Assembly (NCBI GenBank): GCA_900078775.1 | Contig: LT549889.1 | Coordinates: 3,782,001-3,846,000, forward strand | DNA from: Mycolicibacterium aurum | Lineage (GTDB): Bacteria > Actinomycetota > Actinomycetes > Mycobacteriales > Mycobacteriaceae | DNA: 64,000 bases | Reading direction: 5' to 3' | Shown here: piece after piece, positions 51,105-59,852 of the stretch | How positions within the stretch are numbered: the first letter of the stretch is position 1 | How the letters are laid out: each line of letters begins with the position of its first letter | Translations under genes and position numbers: made by a program | Notes under the pieces: model-generated | Told to the model about the DNA's origin: nothing | What the model saw: only the letters and a program-made list of their open reading frames with translations | The model's database searches: none

Positions 51105-51902
51105 ATGCCCCGCGACTTCCGCTTCGGCCTGATGCTGCGCGACGCCTCTTCGGCGGCGCGAGTCCGCGACACCACCCGGCTGGCCGAGGACCTCGGCTAC
51201 GACGTCCTGCTGGTACCCGACCATCTCGGCGCGCCCGCCCCGATGCCGGTGCTGGCGACCGCGGCGGCGGCCTCACAGACGTTGCGGCTGGGCACCTTCG
51301 TGCTCAATGCGTGCTTCTACAAGCCGGCGCTGCTGGCCCGCGATGTCGGGGCACTGCACGACCTTTCCGGTGGGCGCTTCGAGATCGGGCTGGGCGCCGG
51401 CTATGCGCGCGAGGAGTTCGAGGCCGCCGAACTGCCGTTCCCGTCGGCCCGGCAGCGCATCGAATACCTCGGGCAGGTGGCCGAATACCTTGCCGAGCAG
51501 GTACCCGGCGCCCCGATCATGATCGCCGGCGGCGGCGACCGGCTGCTCACCGTGGCCGCGCGGTGGGCGTCCATCGTCGGGGTCACCGGGACGTCGCTGG
51601 CCGAGCGGATCGCGTTCCTGCGCACGGCGGCCGGTCCGCGGTTCGAGCAGATCGAGCTGAACGTGGCGATCACCGCGGTGCCGACCGACGGCTCCGGGAT
51701 GCCCAACCTCGCCATGACCCGGCACTACGCGCCCGGTCTGAGCGATGAGCAACTGCTGGAACTACCCGGGGTGCTGTCCGGCTCGGTGAGCGCGATGGCG
51801 GCGAAGGTACGCGGGCTTCGGGACAGCCTCGGCGCCAGCTATCTGGCGGTGCAGGCCAGTCACGCCGAGGTGTTCGGCAAGGTCATCGCCGAACTCCGGT
51901 AG
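51105..51902 (+). CDS. LLM-class F420-dependent oxidoreductase
   Basis: A 265-aa luciferase-like TIM-barrel enzyme. It starts MPRDFRFGLMLRDASS and carries FEIGLGAGYAREEFEAA near residue 92 and the GGGGDRLLTVAARWAS cofactor-binding segment near 140. Related mycobacterial proteins reduce F420-dependent substrates, but this one's substrate cannot be predicted. The gene lies 17 bases after rskA in the same direction and may be cotranscribed. It ends just before the SigF-like promoter of the catalase gene; the promoter begins within its last codon. Confidence 0.85.
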   Translation: MPRDFRFGLMLRDASSAARVRDTTRLAEDLGYDVLLVPDHLGAPAPMPVLATAAAASQTLRLGTFVLNACFYKPALLARDVGALHDLSGGRFEIGLGAGYAREEFEAAELPFPSARQRIEYLGQVAEYLAEQVPGAPIMIAGGGDRLLTVAARWASIVGVTGTSLAERIAFLRTAAGPRFEQIELNVAITAVPTDGSGMPNLAMTRHYAPGLSDEQLLELPGVLSGSVSAMAAKVRGLRDSLGASYLAVQASHAEVFGKVIAELR

Positions 51903-51926
51903 TTTCGCCGGCCGACGGCTGGGTAC
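51902..51926 (+). promoter_or_regulatory. SigF-type promoter of the catalase gene
   Basis: GTTT (51902-51905), a 15-base spacer and GGGTAC (51921-51926) match the mycobacterial SigF consensus GTTT-N15-17-GGGTA. The transcript would have a leader of about 50 bases before the catalase ATG at 51987. SigF is the general stress and stationary-phase sigma factor of fast-growing mycobacteria, and it is tied to peroxide resistance in M. smegmatis. Confidence 0.65.
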
Positions 51927-51986
51927 CTGACTGAGGCACCGGTTACGACCGCACCCCAGCAGCCACGTCTTCGTTCGGAGAATTTG

Positions 51987-54095
51987 ATGCCCACACCCCG
52001 CAAGCGTGATCAAGCAGCCCCCGCTCAGGTAGGCCCCACCGGTCCGGACGGGAACGGTGTGTTCGGTTCGGACCCGCGGGCGCAGTCCGGGACGTTCCTG
52101 ACGACGGCACAGGGTGTCCGGATCCCCGACACCGACCACTCGCTCAAGGCGGGCCGGCGCGGCCCGACCCTGCTGGAGGACTTCCATCTCCGGGAGAAGA
52201 TCACCCACTTCGACCACGAGCGGATCCCGGAGCGGGTGGTGCACGCCCGCGGTGCCGCCGCGCACGGCACGTTCGAGTCCTACGGCACCGCGGCCTCGGT
52301 CACCAAGGCCGGCTTCCTGGGCAAGAAGGGCACCAAAACCCCTGTCTTCACCCGATTCTCGACCGTACTGGGGTCCCGCGGGTCAGCCGACACGGTGCGG
52401 GACACCCGCGGGTTCGCGGTCAAGTTCTACACCGATGAGGGCACCTTCGACCTGGTCGGCAACAACATGCCGGTGTTCTTCATCCAGGACGGCATCAAGT
52501 TCCCGGACGTCGTGCACGCGGCCAAACCGCAACCGGACCGCGAGATCCCGCAGGCGCAGTCCGCGCACGACACCTTCTGGGATTTCGTGTCCCTGCACAC
52601 CGAGGCCACCCACCACGTGTTCTGGAACATGAGCGACCGGGGCATCCCGCGCTCCTACCGGACCATGGAGGGGTTTGGGGTGCACACCTTCCGGCTGGTC
52701 AACGCCAAGGGTGAGACGAGTCTGGTGAAGTTCCACTGGAAGCCGGTCGCCGGGGTGCACTCCCTGGTCTGGGAGGAGGCGCAGATCGCCGCCGGCTGCG
52801 ACCCGGATTTCCACCGCCGCGACATGGCCGACGGCATCGAGGCCGGTGCCCCACTGGAGTACGAACTGGGCATCCAGGTCATGCCCGACGACGGCACCGA
52901 CACCTTCGAGGGCATCGATCTGCTCGACCCCACCAAAGTCGTTCCCGAGGAACTGGTTCCGGTGCAGTTGATCGGCAAGCTGACGCTGGACCGCAATCCC
53001 ACCAACTACTTCGCCGAGACCGAGCAGGTCGCCTTCCACACCGGCAATCTGGTGCCCGGTATCGAGGTCACCAACGATCCGCTGATGCAGGCCCGGCTGT
53101 TCTCCTATCTGGACACCCAGCTGACCCGCCTGGGCGGGCCGAACTTCACCCAGCTGCCGATCAACCGGCCGCACTGCCCGGTCAACGACATGCTGCGCGA
53201 CGGCATGCACCAGACCGCGGTGCACACCGGGCTGGCTCCGTATCACCCCAACAGCATCGACGGTGACGAGCCGCACCCCGCCGAGGAGAATCAGGGCGGT
53301 TACGTGCAGCGGCCGCGGGCGGTGGAGGGCCCGGTGGAACGCGCCCAGCCCGCCTCGTTCGACGATCACTTCACCCAGGCCGCCATGTTCTACCGCAGCC
53401 TGTCCCCGATCGAACAGGCGCATGTCGCCGAGGCGTTCAGCTTCGAGCTGGGCAAGGTGTACGAGCAGGCCATCAAGGAACGCCAACTGCAGGTGCTCGC
53501 CAACGTCGACACCGAGCTGTGCGAAAAGGTCGCCGCCGCTTTGGGTTTGCCTGCACCGGCCGGAAGCCCGCCGCAGGACGTCACGCTGTCCCCGGCGCTG
53601 TCGCAGGTGGTCAGCACGCCGGGACCGGTCAAGGGCCGCCAGATCGGCATCATCGCCGACGCCGGATCGGATCTGGCCGGGGTCGCCAAACTGGTCAAAT
53701 CGGCTGAGGCGCTGGGCATCATCGGGCTGGTCATCGCACCGGTCGGCGGGGTGCTGAAGTCCGGGCGGCGCAGCGTCATCGTCAACCGGACCTACGCCAC
53801 CGCGCGGTCCATCGAATTCGACTCGCTGATCATTGCGGCAGGCACCTCCCCGGACACCCGGCTGGTGGTGCTGCTGCACGAGGCCTTCCGGCACTGCAAG
53901 GCGCTGGCCGCGTGGGGTGACGGCAGCGCGGTGCTCAAGGCCGTCAAGATCCCGCTGAAGGGGCCCGGCATCGAACTGGCCGACGAGGTCGACAAGGACT
54001 TCACCGCGCGGCTCACCGCCGCGCTGGGCCTGCACCGCGCCTGGGATCGGGTGCAGATCGGTTCGGTGGCCGTCCCGTCCCCGGCCGGCCGATGA
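51987..54095 (+). CDS. katE: Large-subunit haem catalase, HPII type
   Basis: Cytoplasmic catalase, 702 aa, that disproportionates hydrogen peroxide. The catalase core contains the active-site histidine segment ERVVHARGAAAHG (about residue 83), the asparagine region FTRFSTVLGSRGSADTVRDTRGFAVKFY, and the proximal tyrosine in RLFSYLDTQLTRLG (about 370). The C-terminal 150 residues form the flavodoxin/GATase-like domain of clade-2 large catalases. The ATG 51987 is chosen (a TTG directly before it is possible); GGAG precedes it. A SigF-type promoter lies upstream. Adjacent to a membrane protein gene. Confidence 0.93.
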   Translation: MPTPRKRDQAAPAQVGPTGPDGNGVFGSDPRAQSGTFLTTAQGVRIPDTDHSLKAGRRGPTLLEDFHLREKITHFDHERIPERVVHARGAAAHGTFESYGTAASVTKAGFLGKKGTKTPVFTRFSTVLGSRGSADTVRDTRGFAVKFYTDEGTFDLVGNNMPVFFIQDGIKFPDVVHAAKPQPDREIPQAQSAHDTFWDFVSLHTEATHHVFWNMSDRGIPRSYRTMEGFGVHTFRLVNAKGETSLVKFHWKPVAGVHSLVWEEAQIAAGCDPDFHRRDMADGIEAGAPLEYELGIQVMPDDGTDTFEGIDLLDPTKVVPEELVPVQLIGKLTLDRNPTNYFAETEQVAFHTGNLVPGIEVTNDPLMQARLFSYLDTQLTRLGGPNFTQLPINRPHCPVNDMLRDGMHQTAVHTGLAPYHPNSIDGDEPHPAEENQGGYVQRPRAVEGPVERAQPASFDDHFTQAAMFYRSLSPIEQAHVAEAFSFELGKVYEQAIKERQLQVLANVDTELCEKVAAALGLPAPAGSPPQDVTLSPALSQVVSTPGPVKGRQIGIIADAGSDLAGVAKLVKSAEALGIIGLVIAPVGGVLKSGRRSVIVNRTYATARSIEFDSLIIAAGTSPDTRLVVLLHEAFRHCKALAAWGDGSAVLKAVKIPLKGPGIELADEVDKDFTARLTAALGLHRAWDRVQIGSVAVPSPAGR

Positions 54096-54098
54096 GCC

Positions 54099-55289
54099 AT
54101 GAGCGCGGCGCCGCGCAGCGGTGTTGAACCCCCGTCCGCCGAGGACGGCCATGACGACTTGGTGGCCCAACCGCACACCGACGACGAGGGCCCGGTAGCC
54201 GAAGCGGAACAGCAAGCGGCGGAGATGACTTCGCCCGAGCGGCCGCTCGGCGCACCCGGAAAGAGGTTCGACCGCAAGTCGCCGTTCTTCATCGGGCTGG
54301 CCGGCTCGGCCGGTGTCGCGGTCACCTACGGGGCGGTGCAACTCGCCTCGGCGCTGTCCTCGATGCTGGTGCTGATCGGCGTCGCGTTCTTCCTGGCGCT
54401 CGGCCTGGAACCGCTGGTGTCCTGGTCCGTCAACCACGGCTTGCGCCGGTGGGTGGCGACGATCCTGGTGTTCATCGTGTTCCTGGGCGGGATCGCGACG
54501 TTCGTATCCGCGGCGATCCCACCGTTGTTCGCGCAGATCACCGAACTGGTCAATCTGGCGCCGCAGTATCTTCAACAGGCGCAGGACAATTCGTCGGTCA
54601 TCGGCCGGATCAACGAACGCTTCGATCTGCAGCGCCGGATCACCGAGGCGGTCGACAGCGTCGACGGGTCGGTGGTCAACCAGATGCTCAGCGCCGGGAC
54701 GATGGTGCTGGGCGCGATCCTGGACACCCTGATCACCATCGTCCTGACGCTGTACTTCCTGGCCGATATGCCGCGCATCCGCACCACGCTGTACCGGCTG
54801 GTCCCGCATACCCGGCGGCCACGCGCCATCCTGATCGGTGATGAGGTCTTCGCCAAGGTGGGCGCCTATGTGCTGGGCAATGTGCTGATCTCGCTGTTGG
54901 CCGGGGTGGTGACGCTGATCTGGCTGACCCTCTTCGACGTGCCCTACGCCCTGCTGCTGGCCATCCTGGTCGCCCTGCTCGATCTGGTGCCGATCGTCGG
55001 ATCGACCATCGCCGGGGTGGTCGTCGGCGCGGTGGCGCTGACCGTCTCACTGCCGATCTGCATCGCCACGGTCGTCTTCTACGTGCTGTTCCAGCTTGTC
55101 GAGGACTATCTGCTGGTGCCGAAGATCATCGGCCGGGCGGTGCACGTGCCCGCGCTGACCACCCTGATCGCGGTGCTGATCGGCGGCTCGCTGCTGGGGG
55201 TCGTCGGCGCGTTGGTCGCCATCCCGATCGCGGCCGCGGTGGCGCTCATCCTGCAGGAGGTGCTCTACCCGCGACTGGACACGGTGTGA
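54099..55289 (+). CDS. AI-2E family (PerM-like) transmembrane protein
   Basis: A 396-aa inner-membrane protein of the AI-2E/YdiK family, in which transporters and exporters of unknown substrate are grouped. The N-terminal 65 residues are acidic and disordered. Eight or so hydrophobic segments follow, with the family motif LVPIVGSTIAGVVVGAVAL near residue 300 and VEDYLLVPKIIGRAVHVPALTT near residue 330. It begins 3 bases after katE's stop, so the two are likely cotranscribed under SigF. A function in envelope stress is possible but not shown. Confidence 0.85.
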   Translation: MSAAPRSGVEPPSAEDGHDDLVAQPHTDDEGPVAEAEQQAAEMTSPERPLGAPGKRFDRKSPFFIGLAGSAGVAVTYGAVQLASALSSMLVLIGVAFFLALGLEPLVSWSVNHGLRRWVATILVFIVFLGGIATFVSAAIPPLFAQITELVNLAPQYLQQAQDNSSVIGRINERFDLQRRITEAVDSVDGSVVNQMLSAGTMVLGAILDTLITIVLTLYFLADMPRIRTTLYRLVPHTRRPRAILIGDEVFAKVGAYVLGNVLISLLAGVVTLIWLTLFDVPYALLLAILVALLDLVPIVGSTIAGVVVGAVALTVSLPICIATVVFYVLFQLVEDYLLVPKIIGRAVHVPALTTLIAVLIGGSLLGVVGALVAIPIAAAVALILQEVLYPRLDTV

Positions 55290-55299
55290 GGGTGGAGCC

Positions 55300-55881
55300 A
55301 TGAAGGTTCCCGTCGCCGCCCATACCCGGCACCCGTGGCGCATCCATGAGCTGACAACGAATTTCGAGGTTCTCGATGTGTGGTCGTTCCGGGCACCCGG
55401 TGCCGGCCCAGACGACCTCGCCACCGTGTTCGCCACCGTCCAGGCGACTGCGGCGCAACCCCGGCGGCTCAGTCTGACCCGACTGCTGTTCGCGGTGCGT
55501 TGGAGACTTGGGCAAGTGTTCGGTTGGGACGACATGCCGCCCGACGCGCAGCCGCTGAGCACCCGGCTGCCTGCCGACCTGCTGCAACCCACCTCCGGGA
55601 CGCCGGCGCCGGGCCTGCCCTTCACCCTGCTCTACCAGCTGCGCGACGAGATCGCGCTGGAAGTGCTCAACCGGACCGTGCACGGCGTGGTGCACCTGGG
55701 CTGGGTACGCGCCGACGGAGGCGAGTACCGGCTGCAGATGGCGGTACTGGTGCAGCCGAACGGGCTACTCGGGCGCTCCTACCTGGCCGCGATCGCCCCG
55801 TTCCGGCACCTCATCGTCTACCCCGCAATGACGCGGCGCTGGGAACAGGCCTGGAGGCGCCGACCGGGCCCGATCCACTAG
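55300..55881 (+). CDS. DUF2867 family protein
   Basis: A 193-aa soluble protein of the DUF2867 type, often found fused to or next to NAD(P)-binding proteins. The N-terminus carries RIHELTTNFEVLDVWSF, the middle DEIALEVLNRTVHGVVHLGW and the C-terminus AIAPFRHLIVYPAMTRRWEQAW, all conserved in the family. No catalytic residues are known. It starts 10 bases after the preceding gene and ends 31 bases before the tRNA. Role unknown. Confidence 0.82.
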   Translation: MKVPVAAHTRHPWRIHELTTNFEVLDVWSFRAPGAGPDDLATVFATVQATAAQPRRLSLTRLLFAVRWRLGQVFGWDDMPPDAQPLSTRLPADLLQPTSGTPAPGLPFTLLYQLRDEIALEVLNRTVHGVVHLGWVRADGGEYRLQMAVLVQPNGLLGRSYLAAIAPFRHLIVYPAMTRRWEQAWRRRPGPIH

Positions 55882-55892
55882 AGTCTTGAGCG

Positions 55893-55906
55893 CCTGTGCA
55901 AACAGG
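55893..55906 (+). other. Short GNRA-loop hairpin before the tRNA gene
   Basis: CCTGT-GCAA-ACAGG forms a five-pair stem with a GCAA tetraloop. It lies between the DUF2867 stop and the tRNA, 5 bases before the tRNA. It may protect the upstream mRNA end or form part of the tRNA precursor leader; no U-tract follows, so it is not a classical terminator. Confidence 0.35.
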
Positions 55907-55911
55907 TCCCC

Positions 55912-55984
55912 GCCCCCGTAGCTCAGGGGATAGAGCACGGCTCTCCTAAAGCCGGTGTCGCAGGTTCGAATCCTGCCGGGGGCA
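55912..55984 (+). tRNA. tRNA-Arg (CCT anticodon)
   Basis: A 73-base cloverleaf. The acceptor stem pairs GCCCCCG with CGGGGGC with A as discriminator, no CCA encoded. The D arm holds GCTC...GAGC, the anticodon loop reads CTCCTAA with anticodon CCT, and the T arm is GCAGG-TTCGAAT-CCTGC. It reads AGG arginine codons, rare in this GC-rich genome. Such tRNA genes are common phage integration targets, but no integrase or duplicated 3' end is visible nearby. Confidence 0.96.
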
Positions 55985-55992
55985 CTCCCGGA

Positions 55993-56445
55993 TCAAGGCC
56001 CCACCGGGTAGTGGCTGGCGATCGCGATCCGGTTCCAGCCGTTCATCTCCACCGCCAGCCAGCCGACCGCGGCGATCTGCTGCGCGGTCAACGCCGCCTC
56101 CACGTCCACGGCGGGCGCCGCAGCGGTGTGTTCGTCGGCGATGCGGGTGATCCGCTCGGCCAGGGTCAGCGCGGCCCGCTCCTGCTCGTCGAAGTACTGC
56201 GACTCCCACCAGGCCGGCAGCACCGCGAGCCGGTCGGCGGTCTCACCGGCTGCGACGGCGTCGCGGGTGTGCATGCGCAGGCAGAACGCGCAGCCGTTGA
56301 TCTGCGAAACCCGGATCTTGACCAGCTCGACCAGCCGCGCCGACAGGCCCGCCGTGTCGGTGGCCTCCTTGACCCGGGCGTCGAGGGCCGCAAAGGCCTC
56401 GTACGGTCCGGAGAACTGCTTACTGATATTGACCTTCGGAAGCAT
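55993..56445 (-). CDS. Carboxymuconolactone decarboxylase/AhpD-like protein
   Basis: A 150-aa all-helical protein of the CMD/AhpD family. The redox motif CAFCLRMH at residues 52-59 (Cys-x-x-Cys-x-x-x-His) is the AhpD type, so peroxidase-linked disulfide chemistry is more likely than lactone decarboxylation. Further helices carry WWESQYFDEQERAALTLAERIT. It begins MLPKVNISKQF. The gene is transcribed toward the tRNA on the opposite strand, ending 8 bases from it. Possibly linked to the nearby catalase in peroxide defence, but that is context only. Confidence 0.88.
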   Translation of the reverse strand: MLPKVNISKQFSGPYEAFAALDARVKEATDTAGLSARLVELVKIRVSQINGCAFCLRMHTRDAVAAGETADRLAVLPAWWESQYFDEQERAALTLAERITRIADEHTAAAPAVDVEAALTAQQIAAVGWLAVEMNGWNRIAIASHYPVGP

Positions 56446-56566
56446 GCCTTCTCCTCATATCGGTGACCTATATAGATCGCCGTCGGCGCACAGAGTCATC
56501 CCGCGCACGACGGGAAACAACATTCGACTCAGACGTCCCGAGAGTCTCTGGGTAAGGTCATAGACG

Positions 56567-57847
56567 TTGACCGAAGAACCGAAATACGGCGCGACCGGGG
56601 TGAAAGCCCCAGGGGGAGGATTTGGTTTTCCCATGCGCGCACCTCATAAGCCGGTACCGTCACCCGGCCCGAACGTTGCCATCGCGGCCGGGGGTAAGCG
56701 GCTTACGCTGCTCCTGGTCGAGGATGACCGGGCCGACGCGTTGCTCGTCGAAGAGCTGATCGCAGACACCGCCGCCGAGTTCTCCTTCGTCTGGTCCCAG
56801 TCCATCGCGCACGCCGCCCGGACCCTGACCGCCGAGCGTCCCGACTGCATCCTGCTGGACCTGAATCTGCCCGATGCCAGCGGTATGGACGCCGTGCACC
56901 AGCTCAGCCAGCTCGACCCGACGGTCCCGATCATCGTGCTCACCGGCCTGACCGATGAGCATTTCGGGGTGACCGCGGTGTCCTCGGGCGCCCAGGACTA
57001 CCTGGTCAAGGGTCGCGTCGAACCCGATACGCTGCGCCGCGCCGTGTTGTACGCGATCGAGCGCAAACGGGCCGAGCTGGCCAGCGTGGACCTGCACTCC
57101 AGCCGGTTGCGGGCGATGGAGAACGCCCGTCTGGAACGTGGCCTGCTGCCCACTCCGGTGCTGGAGGAGTCCCCCGGCGTCAGCATCGTCACCCGGTCCC
57201 GCCCGAGCCGCCAAGACGCGCTGGTCGGCGGCGATTTCTTCGACGTCGTCCAGACGGCCAACCGCACCGTGCACGTGATGATCGGTGACGTCGCCGGCCA
57301 CGGCCCCGACGAGGCGGCGCTCGGGGTGGCGCTGCGCATCGGCTGGCGCGCGCTCACCTTCGCCGGTCTGCGCGGTAACGAGCGGATGCGCGAGCTGGAC
57401 CGGATCCTGACGACCGAACGCCCCAGCCGCGGGATTTTCGCGACGCTGCTCAGCGTCGCGCTGGAACCCGACAGTGGCCGCTTCACCGCGGTCCGGGCCG
57501 GGCACCCCGGTCTGTTGCTGCAGGGCGGCGGCACGGTGGAGTGGCTCGAACCCAAGCCCGGCGCCGCACTGGGTCTCGGCGCCCGGGAATGGCCGGTTGA
57601 ACATTACGAGCTGCCCGAGGGCTACGGGCTGCTGTTGCTCACCGACGGGTTGTTCGAGGGCCACTCCGGCCGCGGCGACGAACGCCTCGGGGAACAGGGC
57701 CTGCTGACGATGGCGCAATCCCTGGCCCACCTGCCCGGCCGGGAGTTCGTCGAGGCCCTCATCGACCATGCCGAGGACCGGGCCCAGCTGCACGGCGGGC
57801 TCACCGACGACATCGCGGTCATCCGGGTGGAGCGTACGACCTCGTGA
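56567..57847 (+). CDS. Response regulator with PP2C/SpoIIE-type phosphatase domain
   Basis: A 426-aa protein: a Gly-rich N-terminal 40 residues, a receiver domain (about 45-165, acidic pair EDDR, phosphorylatable Asp98 in LLDLNLPD, LTGLT and the lysine in YLVKGRVE), and a PPM/SpoIIE phosphatase domain (about 195-422, with GGDFFDVV, GDVAGHG and TDDIAVI metal motifs). This architecture drives RsbP/RsbU-like dephosphorylation of STAS anti-sigma antagonists. The TTG start at 56567 is used; ATG 56633 is the alternative. GTGA couples it to the kinase gene. Confidence 0.88.
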   Translation: MTEEPKYGATGVKAPGGGFGFPMRAPHKPVPSPGPNVAIAAGGKRLTLLLVEDDRADALLVEELIADTAAEFSFVWSQSIAHAARTLTAERPDCILLDLNLPDASGMDAVHQLSQLDPTVPIIVLTGLTDEHFGVTAVSSGAQDYLVKGRVEPDTLRRAVLYAIERKRAELASVDLHSSRLRAMENARLERGLLPTPVLEESPGVSIVTRSRPSRQDALVGGDFFDVVQTANRTVHVMIGDVAGHGPDEAALGVALRIGWRALTFAGLRGNERMRELDRILTTERPSRGIFATLLSVALEPDSGRFTAVRAGHPGLLLQGGGTVEWLEPKPGAALGLGAREWPVEHYELPEGYGLLLLTDGLFEGHSGRGDERLGEQGLLTMAQSLAHLPGREFVEALIDHAEDRAQLHGGLTDDIAVIRVERTTS

Positions 57848-59409
57848 AGCTGACCGTGCAGGGCTGGCAGAACCTGGTCATCTCCGTCATCGGCCTGGTG
57901 GTGCTGGTCGGCGCGATCGGCGCCACCATCCTGGTGAGCCGGGCGGACAAGGTGTCCAACGAGATTCGCGACACCATCCAGCCGACGCGCATCGCCGCCT
58001 ATCAGTTGCAGGCCGCACTTCGGGATCAGGAGACCGCGGTCCGCGGCTACCTGCTCACCGCCGATCCCCGCTTCCTGGGCCCGTACACCGACGGTCGCAC
58101 CGCCGAGTCGACTGCGGCGCAGGAGATCCGGGATCATCTCACCGCGTACCCGGACCTGCTCGCCGACCTCGACCGGATCGAGGCGGGGGCCCAGACCTGG
58201 CGCGCCGAGTACGCCGACCCGATGATCAGCACCGCGGCACCGGCGGATGTGGTCGATGAGAGCACCGAACGGGGCCGGGTGCTCTTCGAGCGTCTGCGTG
58301 CGGATTTCGCCACGCAGAACGAGCACCTCAGCGAGGCCCGATTGCAGGGCCTGGCGCATCTGGACCAGATCCGGGGCTGGCGCGATGCCGTGATGCTGAC
58401 GATGATCCTGGCCTTCTTCACCATGGCGGTGCTGCTGACGGTGGTGATCCGCAAGGCGGTCTCCGCACCGCTGGGCGCACTGGCCGCCGCCTGCGACCGG
58501 ATCACCGACGGCAACTTCGGCGAACGCATCATCCCGCGGGGGCCGCGGGACATTCGGGCCATCAGCAGCAGCGTCGAGGAGATGCGGCAACACATCGTCA
58601 ACGAACTCGAGATCTCCCAGACCGCGAAGGCCGCGCTCGCCGAGCAGGCCGACGAATTGCGGCGCTCCAACGCCGAACTCGAGCAGTTCGCCTACGTCGC
58701 CTCCCACGATCTGCAGGAGCCGCTGCGCAAGGTTGCCTCGTTCTGTCAGTTGCTGGAGAAGCGCTACGGCGACAAGCTCGACGAACGCGGTACCGAATAC
58801 ATCGGTTTCGCCGTGGACGGCGCCAAGCGCATGCAGGTGCTGATCAACGATCTGCTGACCTTCTCCCGGGTCGGCCGGGTCAATGTCAAGACCACCGAGG
58901 TGGATCTCAACGCCGTCATCGACGCCGCGATGAACAATCTGTCCACCGCCATCGACGAGTCCGGCGCGCAGGTCGTCCGGCCGGCCGAACCGCTGCCCGT
59001 CATCGACGGCGACCCGACGCTGCTGGTGATGGTGTGGCAGAACCTGATCGGCAATGCGGTGAAGTTCCGCCGTGCGGGTGTGCCGCCGCGAGTCGAGATC
59101 GAGTACAGCGCGGGCACCGACGAGCACGCCGACAGGTACCTCTTCACCGTGACCGACAACGGCATCGGCATCGGCGAGGAGTTCGCCGACAAGGTGTTCG
59201 TGATCTTCCAGCGGTTGCACGGCCGCGATGCCTACTCCGGCACCGGTATCGGCCTGGCGTTGTGCAAGAAGATCGTCGAGTACCACGGCGGGACGATCTG
59301 GATCGACACCTCCTACACGGACGGGACCCGGTTCCGGTTCACGCTGCCCGTCACCCCCACCACCGCACCGAACGACGTATTGGAATCCCAGCTGGAAGGA
59401 ACCCGATGA
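57844..59409 (+). CDS. Membrane sensor histidine kinase with CHASE3-like sensor and HAMP domain
   Basis: A 521-aa kinase. TM1 is about residues 10-32; the extracytoplasmic region (33-180) resembles CHASE3 with a DQETAVRGYLLT motif; TM2 is about 181-203, followed by HAMP (APLGALAAACDRITDGNFGE), a coiled segment and the HisKA domain with His288 in YVASHDLQEPL. The HATPase domain has N (NLIGNAVKF), G1 (DNGIGI) and F/G2 (GTGIGLALCKKI) boxes. GTG start overlaps the phosphatase-regulator stop; ATGA couples it to the receiver gene downstream. The phytochrome-type HisKA suggests signalling to Rcp1-like receivers. Confidence 0.9.
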   Translation: MKLTVQGWQNLVISVIGLVVLVGAIGATILVSRADKVSNEIRDTIQPTRIAAYQLQAALRDQETAVRGYLLTADPRFLGPYTDGRTAESTAAQEIRDHLTAYPDLLADLDRIEAGAQTWRAEYADPMISTAAPADVVDESTERGRVLFERLRADFATQNEHLSEARLQGLAHLDQIRGWRDAVMLTMILAFFTMAVLLTVVIRKAVSAPLGALAAACDRITDGNFGERIIPRGPRDIRAISSSVEEMRQHIVNELEISQTAKAALAEQADELRRSNAELEQFAYVASHDLQEPLRKVASFCQLLEKRYGDKLDERGTEYIGFAVDGAKRMQVLINDLLTFSRVGRVNVKTTEVDLNAVIDAAMNNLSTAIDESGAQVVRPAEPLPVIDGDPTLLVMVWQNLIGNAVKFRRAGVPPRVEIEYSAGTDEHADRYLFTVTDNGIGIGEEFADKVFVIFQRLHGRDAYSGTGIGLALCKKIVEYHGGTIWIDTSYTDGTRFRFTLPVTPTTAPNDVLESQLEGTR

Positions 59410-59852
59410 GCTACCCCGAGGACACCCGAGCCATCGACATCCTGCTCGTCGAGGACGATCCGGGCGATGAGCTGATCACCCGAGAAGCCTTCGAGCACAA
59501 CAAGATCAAGAACAATCTGCATGTCGCCCACGACGGCGAGGAGGGATTGGACTTCCTCTACCGGCGCGGCGCCTACGCCGACGCGCCCCGGCCGGATCTG
59601 ATCCTGCTCGACCTCAACCTGCCCAAGTACGACGGCCGCCAGCTGCTGGAGCAGATCAAGTCCGACGCCGATCTGTGCCACATCCCGATCGTGGTGCTGA
59701 CGACGTCGTCGGCCGAAGAGGACATCCTGCGCAGCTACAAGCTGCATGCCAACGCCTATGTCACCAAGCCCGTCGACCTCGATCAGTTCATGAGCGCGGT
59801 GCGCCAGATCGACGAGTTCTTCGTTCAGGTCGTGCGGCTGCCGCAGTTCTGA
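59406..59852 (+). CDS. Stand-alone receiver (Rcp1-like response regulator)
   Basis: A 148-aa single-domain response regulator: acidic residues at 16-18 (VEDDPGDE), phosphorylatable Asp69 (LILLDLNLPKYDG), threonine in VVLTTSS and lysine in AYVTKPVDLDQF near 121. It has no output domain, so it probably passes phosphate or binds another protein, as in Rcp1-type pathways. It is coupled to the kinase gene by ATGA. It is the third gene of a phosphatase-kinase-receiver operon and converges with the RsbW-like gene by a 28-base overlap. Confidence 0.92.
   Translation: MSYPEDTRAIDILLVEDDPGDELITREAFEHNKIKNNLHVAHDGEEGLDFLYRRGAYADAPRPDLILLDLNLPKYDGRQLLEQIKSDADLCHIPIVVLTTSSAEEDILRSYKLHANAYVTKPVDLDQFMSAVRQIDEFFVQVVRLPQF

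Noticed and set aside
51984..51986. TTG codon immediately before the catalase ATG as start
   Set aside because: ATG at 51987 is one codon later with GGAG at a better distance; the difference is one residue.
52383..54809. 808-codon reverse frame over katE and the AI-2E gene
   Set aside because: Antisense shadow of two well-supported genes; no family similarity.
55912..55984. tRNA-Arg as an integration site for an island
   Set aside because: No integrase gene, duplicated tRNA 3' end or composition shift follows the tRNA.
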